35,591 nucleotides of DNA, from contig NZGS01000123.1 of assembly GCA_002690995.1 (NCBI GenBank), positions 1 to 35,591 on the forward strand. The letters run 5' to 3'. Within the stretch, counting starts at the first letter, position 1; the number at the start of each line of letters is the position of its first letter. Below, one piece after another: positions 1 through 8,542 of this stretch. The DNA is from Rhodospirillaceae bacterium (GTDB lineage: Bacteria; Pseudomonadota; Alphaproteobacteria; Thalassobaculales; Thalassobaculaceae). The notes beneath the pieces were generated by a model. It was not told where the DNA came from, searched no databases, and was given only the letters and a program-made list of their open reading frames with translations. Made by a program: the position numbers and the translations under genes.

Positions 1-269
1 GCAATACCGCAAGCGCAATATCCAGCTTTTTTATCTCTTAATGGCGCCATGCGAGAGATATCATTTTTGCCAGGTATAACACGCAGATTTGTACCATAAT
101 GTTTCTTGAGCATGTTGCCGATAGCTACAGCCTGTGCATAGCCTGAAGATGTTGTACCATATGCAGTCCACGCTGTTTTCTTCGGTACACCGCCTGCTTG
201 AGCGGCTGAGGACACTGCAAATGCCGCGCCAACCAACCCAGCAATTAAGCTAGTTTTATTGAAAATCAT
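1..269 (-). CDS. TAXI family TRAP transporter solute-binding protein (N-terminal part)
   Basis: This is the start of a periplasmic solute receptor for a TRAP transporter of the TAXI subclass; the gene runs off the left edge. Reading from the ATG at 269 gives a signal peptide (MIFNKTSLIAGLVGAAFA, then SSAAQA as the likely cleavage zone). The mature N-terminus follows with WTAYGTTSSGYAQAVAIGN, then LRVIPGKNDISRMAPLRD, which match the conserved TAXI receptor start (a substrate-pocket T/S-S-G-Y segment and a PG-ND-R-PLR segment). A strong ribosome site (GGGAGG) sits just upstream. About 89 codons are visible. The substrate cannot be told; members of the family often carry organic acids. The gene diverges from the SDR at 513, so the 243-base gap between them should hold both promoters. 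Confidence 0.8.
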   Translation of the reverse strand, partial: MIFNKTSLIAGLVGAAFAVSSAAQAGGVPKKTAWTAYGTTSSGYAQAVAIGNMLKKHYGTNLRVIPGKNDISRMAPLRDKKAGYCACGI

Positions 270-453
270 ACATTCCTCCCAGTTTAAACTTTGAAGCAAA
301 AAACGCCTTGCCCCAATTTAGTAAAAGAACACTGCAATATCTCAGCAAAGCTTGCAAGAGTAGATAGCTTTTTTTTATCTTTGGTTAGGGCGCAGCAATT
401 ATTCTTCCAAGTTATCGAGTAAGTGAATTTTTACGTTGCACGGCAATGAAATT

Positions 454-482
454 TTGACATTCGTCAGCCTGTATTAAATTCT
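454..482 (+). promoter_or_regulatory. Candidate promoter of the SDR gene
   Basis: A perfect TTGACA -35 hexamer lies at 454-459. The -10 is poorer: AATTCT at 477-482 with 17-base spacing, or TAAATT at 475-480 with 15. It sits 30-60 bases before the ATG at 513, in the divergent gap. It was assigned by eye only. Confidence 0.35.
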
Positions 483-512
483 CCAAAAAAATTTTAGATA
501 TTGGAGGGTGAA

Positions 513-1274
513 ATGTTGAAGGCAGACTTATCCGGGAAAAAAGCATTAGTTACTGGAGCCTCATCAGGGATAGGAAAGGCGATTGCATCCTTATTGGCAG
601 AATGCGGAGCAACAGTTGCGGTAAATCATTTGCAGGAAGATATGCGAGGCCCAGCTACAGTAGAGGCATTAAACGTGAGAGGTTTTCAAGCCCTGAGTGC
701 ACCAGGTGACGTATCTTCTGCCGATAACGCCGACAGTATGGTGTCGAATGCGATAGCTGGTCTAGGAGGCTTAGATATTTTAATTAACAACGCAGGTACA
801 GCTGCTACTACTGAACCTATACCATTTGAAAATTTGGAAATGATAACGGAGGAACGTTGGCAGCAAATTATACATACTAATGTGATAGGGCCTTTTAGAT
901 GTTCTAGAATGGCGGCTTCGACTTTAAAAGAAAGAAAGGGTTGTATCGTTAATACTGCTTCTATCGCGGGTATAGGAAATGCTGGTAGCTCTATCGCGTA
1001 TTCCAACTCAAAAGCCGCTATTATAAGTCAAACGCGCTGCTTGGCGAGAGCACTCGCTCCAGAAATTCGAGTAAATGCGGTAGCTCCTGGGCTCACCCGA
1101 ACTGCCTGGACAGATCCATGGAATGATAAGGGAAAGCAAGTTTCCATCGAGGCATCACTTCTTAAACGAATGGTCGAACCAGAAGACATTGCTCAGGGTA
1201 TGTTATTTCTTGTCGTAAATCCTGCTATAACCGGACAAACTATAGTCATAGATAATGGACGACTGCCCACTTAG
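513..1274 (+). CDS. SDR family NAD(P)-dependent oxidoreductase
   Basis: A classical short-chain dehydrogenase of 253 residues, the usual family length. It shows the Rossmann motif TGASSGIG near residue 14, NNAG in the middle, a catalytic Ser in NTASIAG and the YxxxK pair in YSNSKAA, followed by the PG segment of the substrate loop. The substrate is unknown; FabG-like 3-oxoacyl reductases and sugar or alcohol dehydrogenases look alike at this level. The frame is open from a TTG at 501, but the ATG at 513 is preferred because GGAGG at 503-507 sits five bases before it. The next gene is a thiolase 158 bases downstream on the same strand, so a shared pathway is possible but co-transcription is uncertain. 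Confidence 0.85.
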   Translation: MLKADLSGKKALVTGASSGIGKAIASLLAECGATVAVNHLQEDMRGPATVEALNVRGFQALSAPGDVSSADNADSMVSNAIAGLGGLDILINNAGTAATTEPIPFENLEMITEERWQQIIHTNVIGPFRCSRMAASTLKERKGCIVNTASIAGIGNAGSSIAYSNSKAAIISQTRCLARALAPEIRVNAVAPGLTRTAWTDPWNDKGKQVSIEASLLKRMVEPEDIAQGMLFLVVNPAITGQTIVIDNGRLPT

Positions 1275-1320
1275 GAATATCAATCGGTTTAATAAAATTT
1301 TTATAGTAGTTTATTGATCA

Positions 1321-1383
1321 TTACATAGGGAATTCTTAGTCTGGAAGCGTCTTCTTAATTGACGAACCTACCCTGCTATGTAA
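1321..1383. repeat. Inverted repeat in the thiolase leader
   Basis: TTACATAG at 1321-1328 is matched exactly by CTATGTAA at 1376-1383. After a two-base bulge, GG at 1329-1330 can pair with CC at 1372-1373. The 8 bp arms enclose about 47 bases. It lies in the gap between the SDR and the thiolase and could be an operator pair or a leader RNA structure. No T-run follows, so it is not a standard terminator. Confidence 0.35.
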
Positions 1384-1393
1384 ACCTCCTCGG

Positions 1394-1413
1394 CGTTTCA
1401 AAAGAGTTTTCGG
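1394..1413 (+). repeat. 20-base exact direct repeat, copy 1
   Basis: A 20-base string beginning CGTTTCAAAAG and ending AGTTTTCGG occurs here in the thiolase leader and again, identical, at 13939-13958 inside the end of lepB. The similarity runs a little further (GATAT follows both copies after one or two bases). Its core, AAAA-GAG-TTTT, has short complementary arms. Function is unknown. Confidence 0.6.
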
Positions 1414-1432
1414 AAGATATTTGGAGGATTTT

Positions 1433-2641
1433 ATGAGTGAAGCTTTCGTCTGTGATGCGGTTCGCACGCCTATTGGCCGCTATGGTGGTGCATTGTCAAA
1501 GGTTCGTGCTGATGATTTAGCAGCACTCCCAATAAAGGAGTTGATGAAACGAAATCCTGATGTCGACTGGAGTAAAGTAGACGATGTCTATTATGGATGC
1601 GTTAACCAAGCGGGTGAGGACAACCGTAATGTTGCAAGAATGGCTCTTTTACTGGCGGGTTTATCACCGGAGGTTCCAGGGGCGACAGTGAACAGACTTT
1701 GCGCTTCGGGTATGGAGGCTGTTAACTCTGCAGCTCGTGCAATCCGGTCTAATGAGGGTAACCTTTTTATCGCTGGTGGAAGCGAAAGTATGAGCCGGGC
1801 GCCGTTCGTAATGGCAAAGGCGGAAACTGCCTTCGCACGTTCAGCTGAGATTTACGACACAACAATTGGATGGCGTTTTATTAATCCCAAGCTCGATGGA
1901 CAGTATGGTTCAGACTCAATGCCGGAAACGGGGGAGAACGTTGCCGAAAAATTTCAAATAAGAAGAGAGGATCAAGATAAATTCGCCCTTGGAAGCCAAA
2001 CAAAAGCTGGCAAAGCGATAGAAAGTGGACGTATGGCTAAAGAACTTCTAACAGTCGAAATACCTGGTCGAAGGGGTGATGTCACTATTGTAAACAAAGA
2101 TGAGCATCCTAGGCCAGATACTACTTTGGAAGCACTCTCCAAGTTGCCCACCCCCTTTAGAAAGGAAGGTGGTAGTGTCACGCCCGGAAACGCAAGCGGT
2201 GTAAATGATGGTGCAGCAGCAATGATTATCGCGAGTGAAGATGCAGCAAAACAGAATGGGTTGACGATTAGAGCAAGGGTTGTCGCTTGTGCGACTGCTG
2301 GAGTTGAGCCAAGGATTATGGGAATAGGACCTGCGCCTGCCTCACAAAAAGTCCTCGACCGTGCTGGTCTAAAAATCTCCGATATGGACGTCATAGAGTT
2401 GAATGAGGCTTTTGCCAGTCAAGCGCTGGCAACAATGAGAGAACTCAGCGTAGAAGACGATGATCCAAGGGTTAATCCGAATGGAGGAGCTATTGCATTA
2501 GGCCACCCACTTGGTGCATCTGGGGCTAGGCTGATTTTAACAGCTGCGCAGGAGCTTGAGGAAACGGGCGGAAGATATGGACTATGTACTATGTGTATAG
2601 GTGTAGGCCAGGGGATGGCAACTATAATAGAGCGTGTCTGA
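1433..2641 (+). CDS. pcaF: Acetyl-CoA acyltransferase of the 3-oxoadipyl-CoA thiolase type (PcaF/PaaJ-like)
   Basis: A thiolase of 402 residues that cleaves a 3-oxoacyl-CoA with free CoA, releasing acetyl-CoA. The start CDAVRTPIGRYGGAL followed by VRADDLAALPI, together with GCVNQAGEDNRNVARMA and DTTIGWRFINP, are the stretches that mark the PcaF/PaaJ branch, whose known substrates are 3-oxoadipyl-CoA and 3-oxo-5,6-dehydrosuberyl-CoA. The catalytic residues are visible: acyl-accepting Cys90 in NRLCASG, His358 in GHPLG and Cys388 in CTMCIGVGQG. The ATG at 1433 is chosen over an upstream TTG because GGAGG lies just before it. No pca, ben or paa oxygenase gene adjoins it. With the PaaH-type dehydrogenase directly downstream, the pair most likely serves beta-oxidation of a C6-C8 dicarboxyl-CoA; this role is inferred. 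Confidence 0.88.
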   Translation: MSEAFVCDAVRTPIGRYGGALSKVRADDLAALPIKELMKRNPDVDWSKVDDVYYGCVNQAGEDNRNVARMALLLAGLSPEVPGATVNRLCASGMEAVNSAARAIRSNEGNLFIAGGSESMSRAPFVMAKAETAFARSAEIYDTTIGWRFINPKLDGQYGSDSMPETGENVAEKFQIRREDQDKFALGSQTKAGKAIESGRMAKELLTVEIPGRRGDVTIVNKDEHPRPDTTLEALSKLPTPFRKEGGSVTPGNASGVNDGAAAMIIASEDAAKQNGLTIRARVVACATAGVEPRIMGIGPAPASQKVLDRAGLKISDMDVIELNEAFASQALATMRELSVEDDDPRVNPNGGAIALGHPLGASGARLILTAAQELEETGGRYGLCTMCIGVGQGMATIIERV

Positions 2642-2642
2642 T

Positions 2643-4151
2643 ATGGAGCTAAATACCAAGTCCGACGATCTCGTAATAGGGGTTGTCGGTGGCGGCGCAA
2701 TGGGTCAAGGCATTGTGCAGGTGTCTCTAGAAGGTGGCATGAAGGTCGTTCTGTTTGATGCTAAGACCGATGGTGGTAGTGAGGCTAAAGACGCAATTTT
2801 TGGGCGATTAGAAAGAAATGTAGAAAAAGGTCGCCTCGAAAAAAACGTTTTGGAAAACATTAAACAGAACCTTGTTCTTGCTACAGATCTATCGGAATTT
2901 AAAAAATGCGATGTAGTTATAGAAGCAGTCTTCGAGGATATCGACGTCAAGCTCGAGGTGTTTAAAGAGGTTGAGAAATGGGTTGCGCCAAATTGCGTAA
3001 TAGCATCGAACACGTCTTCCCTGCCAATAGCTTCACTAGGTCGATATTGCAAACATCAAAACCGATTTGCCGGACTACATTTTTTCAATCCAGTTCCGTT
3101 AATGAGGCTCGTTGAAGTAATCAAGGGGCCTTCGACGGAAGATTGGGTCATTGAGGGTTTAACAAATCTTGGAAAACGTATGGGACGGACACCGGTTGTC
3201 GTTAGAGATGCGCCCGGGTTTTTAGTTAATACTGGTGGACGTGCATTTACTACTGAAGCATTGCATATCCTTCATGAAGGTGCAGCAAATCCAGCTCAGG
3301 TTGATGCCGTTATGCGTGATTGTGCTCACTTCAGGATGGGGCCGTTTGAATTAATGGACCTCACTGGGGTTGATATCAACTATCCGGCTTCGCTTATAAT
3401 GCACGAGCAAAACTCTTACGACCCCAGAATTAGAACAGTTCCTTACCACAAATCGCTTTTTGATGCAGGTAGGTTTGGTCGAAAAACGGGACAGGGAAAC
3501 TATAGATACAATAGTGACGGGGAAATGGTTGACGCTCCGAGCCCGGATTATGAGGTTAAAGGAGACGGAGCTAAAAAAATTGTTCTTTTATCGGAAGACG
3601 ATATTTTCGCTGATATATTTGCAGGTTGTAATATGACAACTTCCGACGATGATATTAGCCCAATTGTTGTATCGCCTATAGGAACGGACTGTGCGACTTT
3701 TGCTAGCACAAACAAACTGGATCATCGGCGGCTTGTTGCTATTGACACAACAGGGGACCTTTCTAAAAGAGTTACTTTGATGACTTCTCCTGGATCTGAC
3801 TTGGAGAACTTAGATGCTGTGGCTGGACTGATCTGTAACAACGGCAGAAAAGTGACCGCTATAAAGGACTCTCCTGGTTTTATAAGTCAGAGAATAAGGG
3901 CTATGATAGGCAATTTGGGTTGTGAGATGGCAAACATTCAATTAGCTAGCCCAGAGGATATCGATTTAGCGATGCGGTTAGGCTTAAATTATCCGATGGG
4001 CCCCTTAGAAATAATTGACGATCTGGGCGTAAAGAATGCCTTCGATATAATGCAAACTATGCAAGAGATTACAGGTGACGATCGCTATCGACCAAGTCCC
4101 TGGTTGCGGCGACGGGCACTATTGGGATTGAGTGCTTATACGTCTGCGTAA
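2643..4151 (+). CDS. 3-hydroxyacyl-CoA dehydrogenase, two-domain PaaH type
   Basis: An NAD-dependent enzyme oxidising a 3-hydroxyacyl-CoA to the 3-oxo form, the step before the thiolase upstream. Of 502 residues, the N-terminal Rossmann domain has VVGGGAMGQGI near residues 14-24, then SNTSSLPI, the His-Glu pair His146 (GLHFFNP) and Glu158 (MRLVEVI), and Asn196 in PGFLVNTGGR. Two helical C-terminal 3HCDH modules follow, each with a P-M-G-P-x-E motif (RMGPFELMDLTG and YPMGPLEIIDDLG). That duplicated layout is typical of PaaH (3-hydroxyadipyl-CoA dehydrogenase) and long 3-hydroxybutyryl-CoA dehydrogenases. A GTG at 2634 overlapping the thiolase stop is an alternative start; the ATG has the better-spaced, though weak, ribosome site. 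Translation is probably coupled to the thiolase. It ends six bases short of the convergent transglycosylase gene. Confidence 0.85.
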   Translation: MELNTKSDDLVIGVVGGGAMGQGIVQVSLEGGMKVVLFDAKTDGGSEAKDAIFGRLERNVEKGRLEKNVLENIKQNLVLATDLSEFKKCDVVIEAVFEDIDVKLEVFKEVEKWVAPNCVIASNTSSLPIASLGRYCKHQNRFAGLHFFNPVPLMRLVEVIKGPSTEDWVIEGLTNLGKRMGRTPVVVRDAPGFLVNTGGRAFTTEALHILHEGAANPAQVDAVMRDCAHFRMGPFELMDLTGVDINYPASLIMHEQNSYDPRIRTVPYHKSLFDAGRFGRKTGQGNYRYNSDGEMVDAPSPDYEVKGDGAKKIVLLSEDDIFADIFAGCNMTTSDDDISPIVVSPIGTDCATFASTNKLDHRRLVAIDTTGDLSKRVTLMTSPGSDLENLDAVAGLICNNGRKVTAIKDSPGFISQRIRAMIGNLGCEMANIQLASPEDIDLAMRLGLNYPMGPLEIIDDLGVKNAFDIMQTMQEITGDDRYRPSPWLRRRALLGLSAYTSA

Positions 4152-4157
4152 TACCTA

Positions 4158-6170
4158 TCATTTACTGGGAGTAGGTTTCGAAATCAATGTTCTATAGATA
4201 GTCAAATTTTCTAAAACCCTTTGAACATAGTTTCGAGTTTCTCCGTATGGTACTCTTTCGATCCAGTCAATAAGATCTACGTCGTTTTGAGTTGGGTTTC
4301 CGTATCTTTTTATCCATTTATCCACATTGTGCGGGCCGGCGTTGTATGCGGCTATCGCAAGTGGGTAGCTTCCTTCATATTTTTTAATTAGAGATCTAAG
4401 ATAACTAGAGCCGAGCCTAATATTGTAATTATGGTCGCTTGTTAGTTTTTCATGATTAAAATTTATTCTTAAGCTTTTTGCGACTGACTTGGCTGTTGCA
4501 GGCATCAGTTGCATTAATCCTAGCGCGCCCTTGTAGCTTTCAGCTTGAGGGTCGAAATTACTTTCTTGTCTAACAACCGAATATATCAATGCTTTTTCAA
4601 CTTGACTGGTATCATTGAGAGCTGGTTTTGGATAGCTGGCGGAGATAAAATATATTCCTTTCCTTGCTGCTCTTCTTGCTGCATATACTGCTAAATGGGG
4701 TTTGTTTATTTTAAGTGCACCGGAAATTATGGGGGAAACTTGCGCATAACTTGATGCATTTCTTGATGCGGTTTTTAAAAACTTTATTGCCAAATCAGTT
4801 TTCCCAATTTCCTTGAGGAAAATTGCTATGTTAACGAGTTCCGAAATATATGGAGCTCCGTCGGCTTTTGAGCCGTTTGACTGTTTTTTGGGAAGACGGT
4901 GTTCAGTCTTGCCCAGTTTCTTGTTTGCTAGTTGTCCATAAAAGGTAGTGGAATATCTGGCAGCAACTTCGAACCATTTTTTTGCAATAGGGCTATTATT
5001 GTTTTGCTCAAATGCTCTTCCTGCCCAGTAAGATGCGCGGCTTCTGCTTACGGGTGTTCGAACTCTATCATACATCTCCAAAAAATAAGTCGACGCCTGT
5101 TCGGGCTTGTTTGCATAGCGGAGGGCAATCCATCCTGCTAACCATTGAGCTTCGGCATAGTACCGGCCCTCTTTTTGAAGATGCAGCTGAGCTAAAAGAA
5201 GTGCGGTATCAAAATTATTTTGCTTTAGGAGATAGCGGATTTGTCTCGCTCTCTCCCGCCACCATAACCGTGGATATTTTTGTTCTCTCGGAATATTCCA
5301 ATATAGCTCTCTAGCTTTCTCCATCATACCTTTGCGCTGGCGCCATCGCAAACGTTCGAAGACTAGCCCATCGTCTTTCCTGAGTTCCAAAGGTACTTTT
5401 TTGATGGCAGGGTCAACCGCGCCCATTAGATGTCGAAGACGAAGGCGAGCCTCGGCCAAATGTCGCTGGTTCTGCGTTACGTGTGGATACATCCTTTGAG
5501 ATGATCTTATGTAACCTTTCCAAAGCAGCCAATCCAGACGCTGCCAGATTATTTCAGGCGTAATAATTCTTTTATATTTCTTTATTAAAAAGCGTTGTTG
5601 CCGCTGTGATAATATTTTTGTTTTCCAAAGGGAGAGAACTGCTTTATCGAGATTTTCTTTGTCATTGGTCACCTCCAATGCTTTTATCCATTTAAAATGA
5701 GCTTCTGTAGTTTTTGGTGAATGTTTTGAAAACCAATTTATTACATTTGTTGGAGACCTCTTTGATGATAAGAGCAACTCCGCTTGCTGAATAAGTTGAT
5801 TGCGCTCTGGCCAATACGGGTTTTGCTTTAAGAATTTAGCTATCGATCCAAAACTGTCTCGGGTAGTTGAATGCCTAAGTTTCAACCATAGTAAAACTTT
5901 CTCCATATGCGTATTTTTATTTAGGTGCGTGAGTCCCTTTAACTTTATCCAGTCTCCACGTTCCGCAAACGTTATAGCTTTGTTATAAATCTGGCTGTGT
6001 GAAGGGGTGATATTTGTAAAAGGCTTCAGAATTGGCTTGACGCGAGGCAGCGGAGGATTAGCAGCTATTGGCTCATAACCGGATTTATAGTTTTGAGCCG
6101 TTGCATCAAAGCCAAACGTTTCTACAACAAAAAAGAAAAAAAATGGCAGAAAGAATAAAATCACTCGCAA
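4158..6170 (-). CDS. Soluble lytic murein transglycosylase (Slt-type)
   Basis: A 670-residue periplasmic muramidase that cleaves the MurNAc-GlcNAc bond with formation of 1,6-anhydroMurNAc. It begins with a very hydrophobic signal segment rich in Phe (RVILFFLPFFFFFVV), followed by a long alpha-helical repeat region of the Slt superhelical ring. The C-terminal catalytic SLT domain has Glu536 in RQESNF, then GALGLMQLMPATA and AIAAYNAGPHNVDKW, the standard family-1 motifs. The start is a TTG at 6170 preceded by AAGGCG, with an in-frame stop just upstream; a GTG two codons in is the alternative. It faces dapA across a divergent gap and is convergent with the hydroxyacyl-CoA dehydrogenase. Slt upstream of dapA is a common alphaproteobacterial neighbourhood. 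Confidence 0.92.
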   Translation of the reverse strand: MRVILFFLPFFFFFVVETFGFDATAQNYKSGYEPIAANPPLPRVKPILKPFTNITPSHSQIYNKAITFAERGDWIKLKGLTHLNKNTHMEKVLLWLKLRHSTTRDSFGSIAKFLKQNPYWPERNQLIQQAELLLSSKRSPTNVINWFSKHSPKTTEAHFKWIKALEVTNDKENLDKAVLSLWKTKILSQRQQRFLIKKYKRIITPEIIWQRLDWLLWKGYIRSSQRMYPHVTQNQRHLAEARLRLRHLMGAVDPAIKKVPLELRKDDGLVFERLRWRQRKGMMEKARELYWNIPREQKYPRLWWRERARQIRYLLKQNNFDTALLLAQLHLQKEGRYYAEAQWLAGWIALRYANKPEQASTYFLEMYDRVRTPVSRSRASYWAGRAFEQNNNSPIAKKWFEVAARYSTTFYGQLANKKLGKTEHRLPKKQSNGSKADGAPYISELVNIAIFLKEIGKTDLAIKFLKTASRNASSYAQVSPIISGALKINKPHLAVYAARRAARKGIYFISASYPKPALNDTSQVEKALIYSVVRQESNFDPQAESYKGALGLMQLMPATAKSVAKSLRINFNHEKLTSDHNYNIRLGSSYLRSLIKKYEGSYPLAIAAYNAGPHNVDKWIKRYGNPTQNDVDLIDWIERVPYGETRNYVQRVLENLTIYRTLISKPTPSK

Positions 6171-6290
6171 GTTGAATTCGCCTTAACCTAAGGGCATTTC
6201 TAGTATTCTGGTTGCAATCTGATATGACATTAAAAGTTAAAGCAAGTAAATAAAGAGGACTTTGATTTTTTGTTGGGGTAATGCAAACTC

Positions 6291-6319
6291 TTGCTGTATC
6301 AGTTGCAAGGTCGTATGCT
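6291..6319 (+). promoter_or_regulatory. Candidate promoter of dapA-smpB
   Basis: TTGCTG at 6291-6296 and TATGCT at 6314-6319 are separated by exactly 17 bases, placing a start about 26 bases before the dapA ATG. The hexamers are only moderate matches to the consensus. Confidence 0.35.
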
Positions 6320-6351
6320 ATCAAATTGTTATTGTTACAGAGGGTATTGAA

Positions 6352-7251
6352 ATGGCTTATAATGTTGGAAATCCGATGTTTAAAGGTTCGTTGGTTGCGC
6401 TTATAACTCCATTTGCCAACGGTGTAATAGATGAGTCAGCTTTTAGAAAATTAGTTGGTTGGCAGATAGAAGAAGGGACTGATGGCTTAATACCTGTCGG
6501 TACTACTGGTGAGTCTCCAACCCTAAGCCACGAAGAACACAAGAAAGTTGTAGAGCTTTGTGTAGAGGAGGCTAATGGCCGCGTTCCGGTAATCGCTGGA
6601 GCGGGATCGAACTCTACAGCGGAGGCAATTGAATTTACACAGCATGCTAAAGCTGCTGGTGCTGATGCAGCCCTCCATGTTACGCCGTACTATAATAAAC
6701 CTACGCAAGAAGGAATGTATCGCCATTTTATGGCCATAGCAGATGCGGTGGATCTTCCTATCATCATTTACAACATCCCGCCAAGAAGTGTAATTGATAT
6801 GAGCTTGGGTACGATGAAACGCTTGTCGGAGCATTCTAACATCGTGGGAGTAAAAGATGCTACTCAGGATTTGGTTCGTCCATTAGCTACTAGGCTAGAG
6901 ATAGGACCAGATTTCTGCCAGCTCTCGGGTGAAGATGCGACAATTGTCCCTTATCTTTCTCAAGGCGGGCACGGGTGTATATCTGTCACTTGCAATGTTG
7001 CACCTGGGCCACTTTCAAAAATGCATAAAGCTTGGCAAAAGGGTGAATTGGATACAGTTCGTGAAATTAATGATAGGTTGCTACCTCTTCACGATGCGTT
7101 ATTTTGTGAGACAAGCCCGGGGCCAGTGAAATATGCAGCCCATCTTTTAGGCCTTTGTTCAGCTGACGCTCGTTTACCCATCTGTGAAATTGCAGAAGAC
7201 AGTAAAACGAAGGTAGCGGTGGCAATGCGGCATGCAGGTTTAATCAACTAA
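6352..7251 (+). CDS. dapA: 4-hydroxy-tetrahydrodipicolinate synthase
   Basis: DapA condenses pyruvate with aspartate semialdehyde, the first committed step of lysine and diaminopimelate synthesis, in the cytoplasm. The 299-residue TIM-barrel protein shows the GTTGESPTL segment (Thr51, Thr52), YYNKPTQEGMYRHF, the proton-relay Tyr140 in IIIYNIPPR with Arg145 for carboxylate binding, and the Schiff-base Lys168 in VGVKDAT. The frame is open from 6262, but the ATG at 6352 has AGAGGG seven bases upstream and gives a family-length protein. A further in-frame ATG at 6376 (MFKGSLVALITPF) matches many homologues' N-termini and cannot be excluded. smpB follows after 35 bases and is probably co-transcribed. 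Confidence 0.95.
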   Translation: MAYNVGNPMFKGSLVALITPFANGVIDESAFRKLVGWQIEEGTDGLIPVGTTGESPTLSHEEHKKVVELCVEEANGRVPVIAGAGSNSTAEAIEFTQHAKAAGADAALHVTPYYNKPTQEGMYRHFMAIADAVDLPIIIYNIPPRSVIDMSLGTMKRLSEHSNIVGVKDATQDLVRPLATRLEIGPDFCQLSGEDATIVPYLSQGGHGCISVTCNVAPGPLSKMHKAWQKGELDTVREINDRLLPLHDALFCETSPGPVKYAAHLLGLCSADARLPICEIAEDSKTKVAVAMRHAGLIN

Positions 7252-7286
7252 ATCGATACATTACTGAGTAAAACGGAGAAAAGCGA

Positions 7287-7751
7287 GTGGCTGTTGAGCG
7301 TTTTCGCTCCATCGCACAAAATCGTAGAGCGCGGTACGATTATTTCATAGATGAAACATTAGAGGCGGGTCTCATATTGCATGGGACTGAGGTTAAGAGC
7401 CTTCGAAATGGTAGAGCGAGCCTTAACGAAGCATATGCCGGGGAGGCGTCTGGTCATTTAGTCTTGTTCAATTTACATATCCCAGAATATGAAGCTGCCA
7501 ATCGGTTCAATCATGAACCACGCCGCCCAAGAAATTTATTGGTTCACAAAAGGGAAAGGGACCGTCTGCTCGGTCTTGTGCGCAGAGATGGATGCACGCT
7601 AGTCCCGCTTCGTCTATACTTTAACCCTAGAGGAATTGTAAAACTTGAAGTAGGAGTTGCAAGAGGTAAGCGACAAGTTGATAAACGGCAAGATAAGAAA
7701 AAACGTGACTGGCAACGTGAAAAATCGAGGCTTCTTCGGGAAAAAGGTTAA
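7287..7751 (+). CDS. smpB: SsrA-binding protein SmpB
   Basis: SmpB binds tmRNA and brings it to stalled ribosomes for trans-translation. At 154 residues it is of normal length, with NRRARYDYFIDETLEAGL, GTEVKSLRNGRASL and NEAYA from the OB-fold core, and a basic C-terminal tail (DKRQDKKKRDWQREKSR) that enters the mRNA channel. The start is a GTG with GGAG upstream. It lies 35 bases after dapA. The stop is one base from the stop of the convergent uracil-DNA glycosylase, leaving no room for a separate terminator. The tmRNA gene itself is not in this window. Confidence 0.96.
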   Translation: MAVERFRSIAQNRRARYDYFIDETLEAGLILHGTEVKSLRNGRASLNEAYAGEASGHLVLFNLHIPEYEAANRFNHEPRRPRNLLVHKRERDRLLGLVRRDGCTLVPLRLYFNPRGIVKLEVGVARGKRQVDKRQDKKKRDWQREKSRLLREKG

Positions 7752-7752
7752 A

Positions 7753-8391
7753 TTAAGGTGCTTGTAATTTTCTTTTTATGTTTTCAAAGATTGTCTCGAA
7801 CATTTCTTGAGTAAGGCGTCCGGTATTAGTATTATATCTTGAGCAATGGTAGGAACTAACCAATTGCAAATGTTTATTGAGCTTGAATTCCCCATTGTGG
7901 CTAAATTTGTAGTCTGACTTTTTCTTATCTAATGCGGAAAGAATTGCAGCGTGTGCTATTCCGCCTAAGGTGAGTATCACTTTTAAGTTTCGCATGCCTT
8001 CGAGCTCTCTTATTAGGAATTTATTGCAAGTTTTGATCTCTTCACCGGTTGGTTTATTTTCTGGTGGGACGCATCGAACAGCATTTGTTATTCTACAGTT
8101 CAAAAGCTTGAGTCCATCTTCAGCTGTTGCACCATATATCCCGTGAGTAAACCCAAATTTTGCAAGGGTGGCGTATAAAAGATCCCCTGCCCAATCACCG
8201 GTAAAAGGCCTGCCGGTTTTATTTGCACCCCGAAGGCCTGGTGCCAACCCAACTATCAGCAGTTGCCCATCCGTATCGCCAAAAGAGGATACGGGTGCAT
8301 TATGCCAATCAATATAATTTTGCGCATTTTTAAGTCTGAAGCTATAAAGTCTCGGACATTGGGCACAATTTGTATTGGGTTGAGTGATCAT
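7753..8391 (-). CDS. Uracil-DNA glycosylase, family 5 (UDGb-like)
   Basis: A 212-residue base-excision repair enzyme removing uracil, and in this family often other deaminated bases, from DNA. Motif A reads GLAPGLRGANKTGRPFTGD (residues 48-66), the family-5 form that lacks the Asp or Asn of other UDG families. The C-terminal motif is SSYHCSRYNTNTGRL. Cys9 and Cys12 (NCAQCPRL) and the downstream NCRITNAVRCVPP cysteines fit the 4Fe-4S cluster of families 4 and 5. The ATG at 8391 lies in a 151-base divergent gap shared with folK. It is convergent with smpB, one base apart. Confidence 0.88.
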   Translation of the reverse strand: MITQPNTNCAQCPRLYSFRLKNAQNYIDWHNAPVSSFGDTDGQLLIVGLAPGLRGANKTGRPFTGDWAGDLLYATLAKFGFTHGIYGATAEDGLKLLNCRITNAVRCVPPENKPTGEEIKTCNKFLIRELEGMRNLKVILTLGGIAHAAILSALDKKKSDYKFSHNGEFKLNKHLQLVSSYHCSRYNTNTGRLTQEMFETIFENIKRKLQAP

Positions 8392-8542
8392 ACTTCCTGT
8401 GAATAGTTGTATCTTCTGTTTTAGGTAACCTAGTGTTTATAGAAAGAAAGATGCTCAGTATACGGTCTTGTATTCTAGCATATAAAGTGTGAAAGATCTG
8501 CCCTTATACCGGAGATGTGTGGTGATTTTTTAGCAGGTGAAG

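Noticed and set aside
361-385. AGATA/TATCT arms around a T-run as a terminator
   Set aside because: The T-run is in the loop, not after the stem, and the arms are only five bases; no gene ends here.
686-1006. Minus-strand open frame of 106 codons inside the SDR
   Set aside because: It lies wholly within a well-supported SDR gene on the other strand and has no recognisable domain or ribosome site.
1972-2394. Minus-strand open frame of 140 codons inside the thiolase
   Set aside because: Shadow of the thiolase coding sequence; composition follows the opposite frame and no family motif is present.
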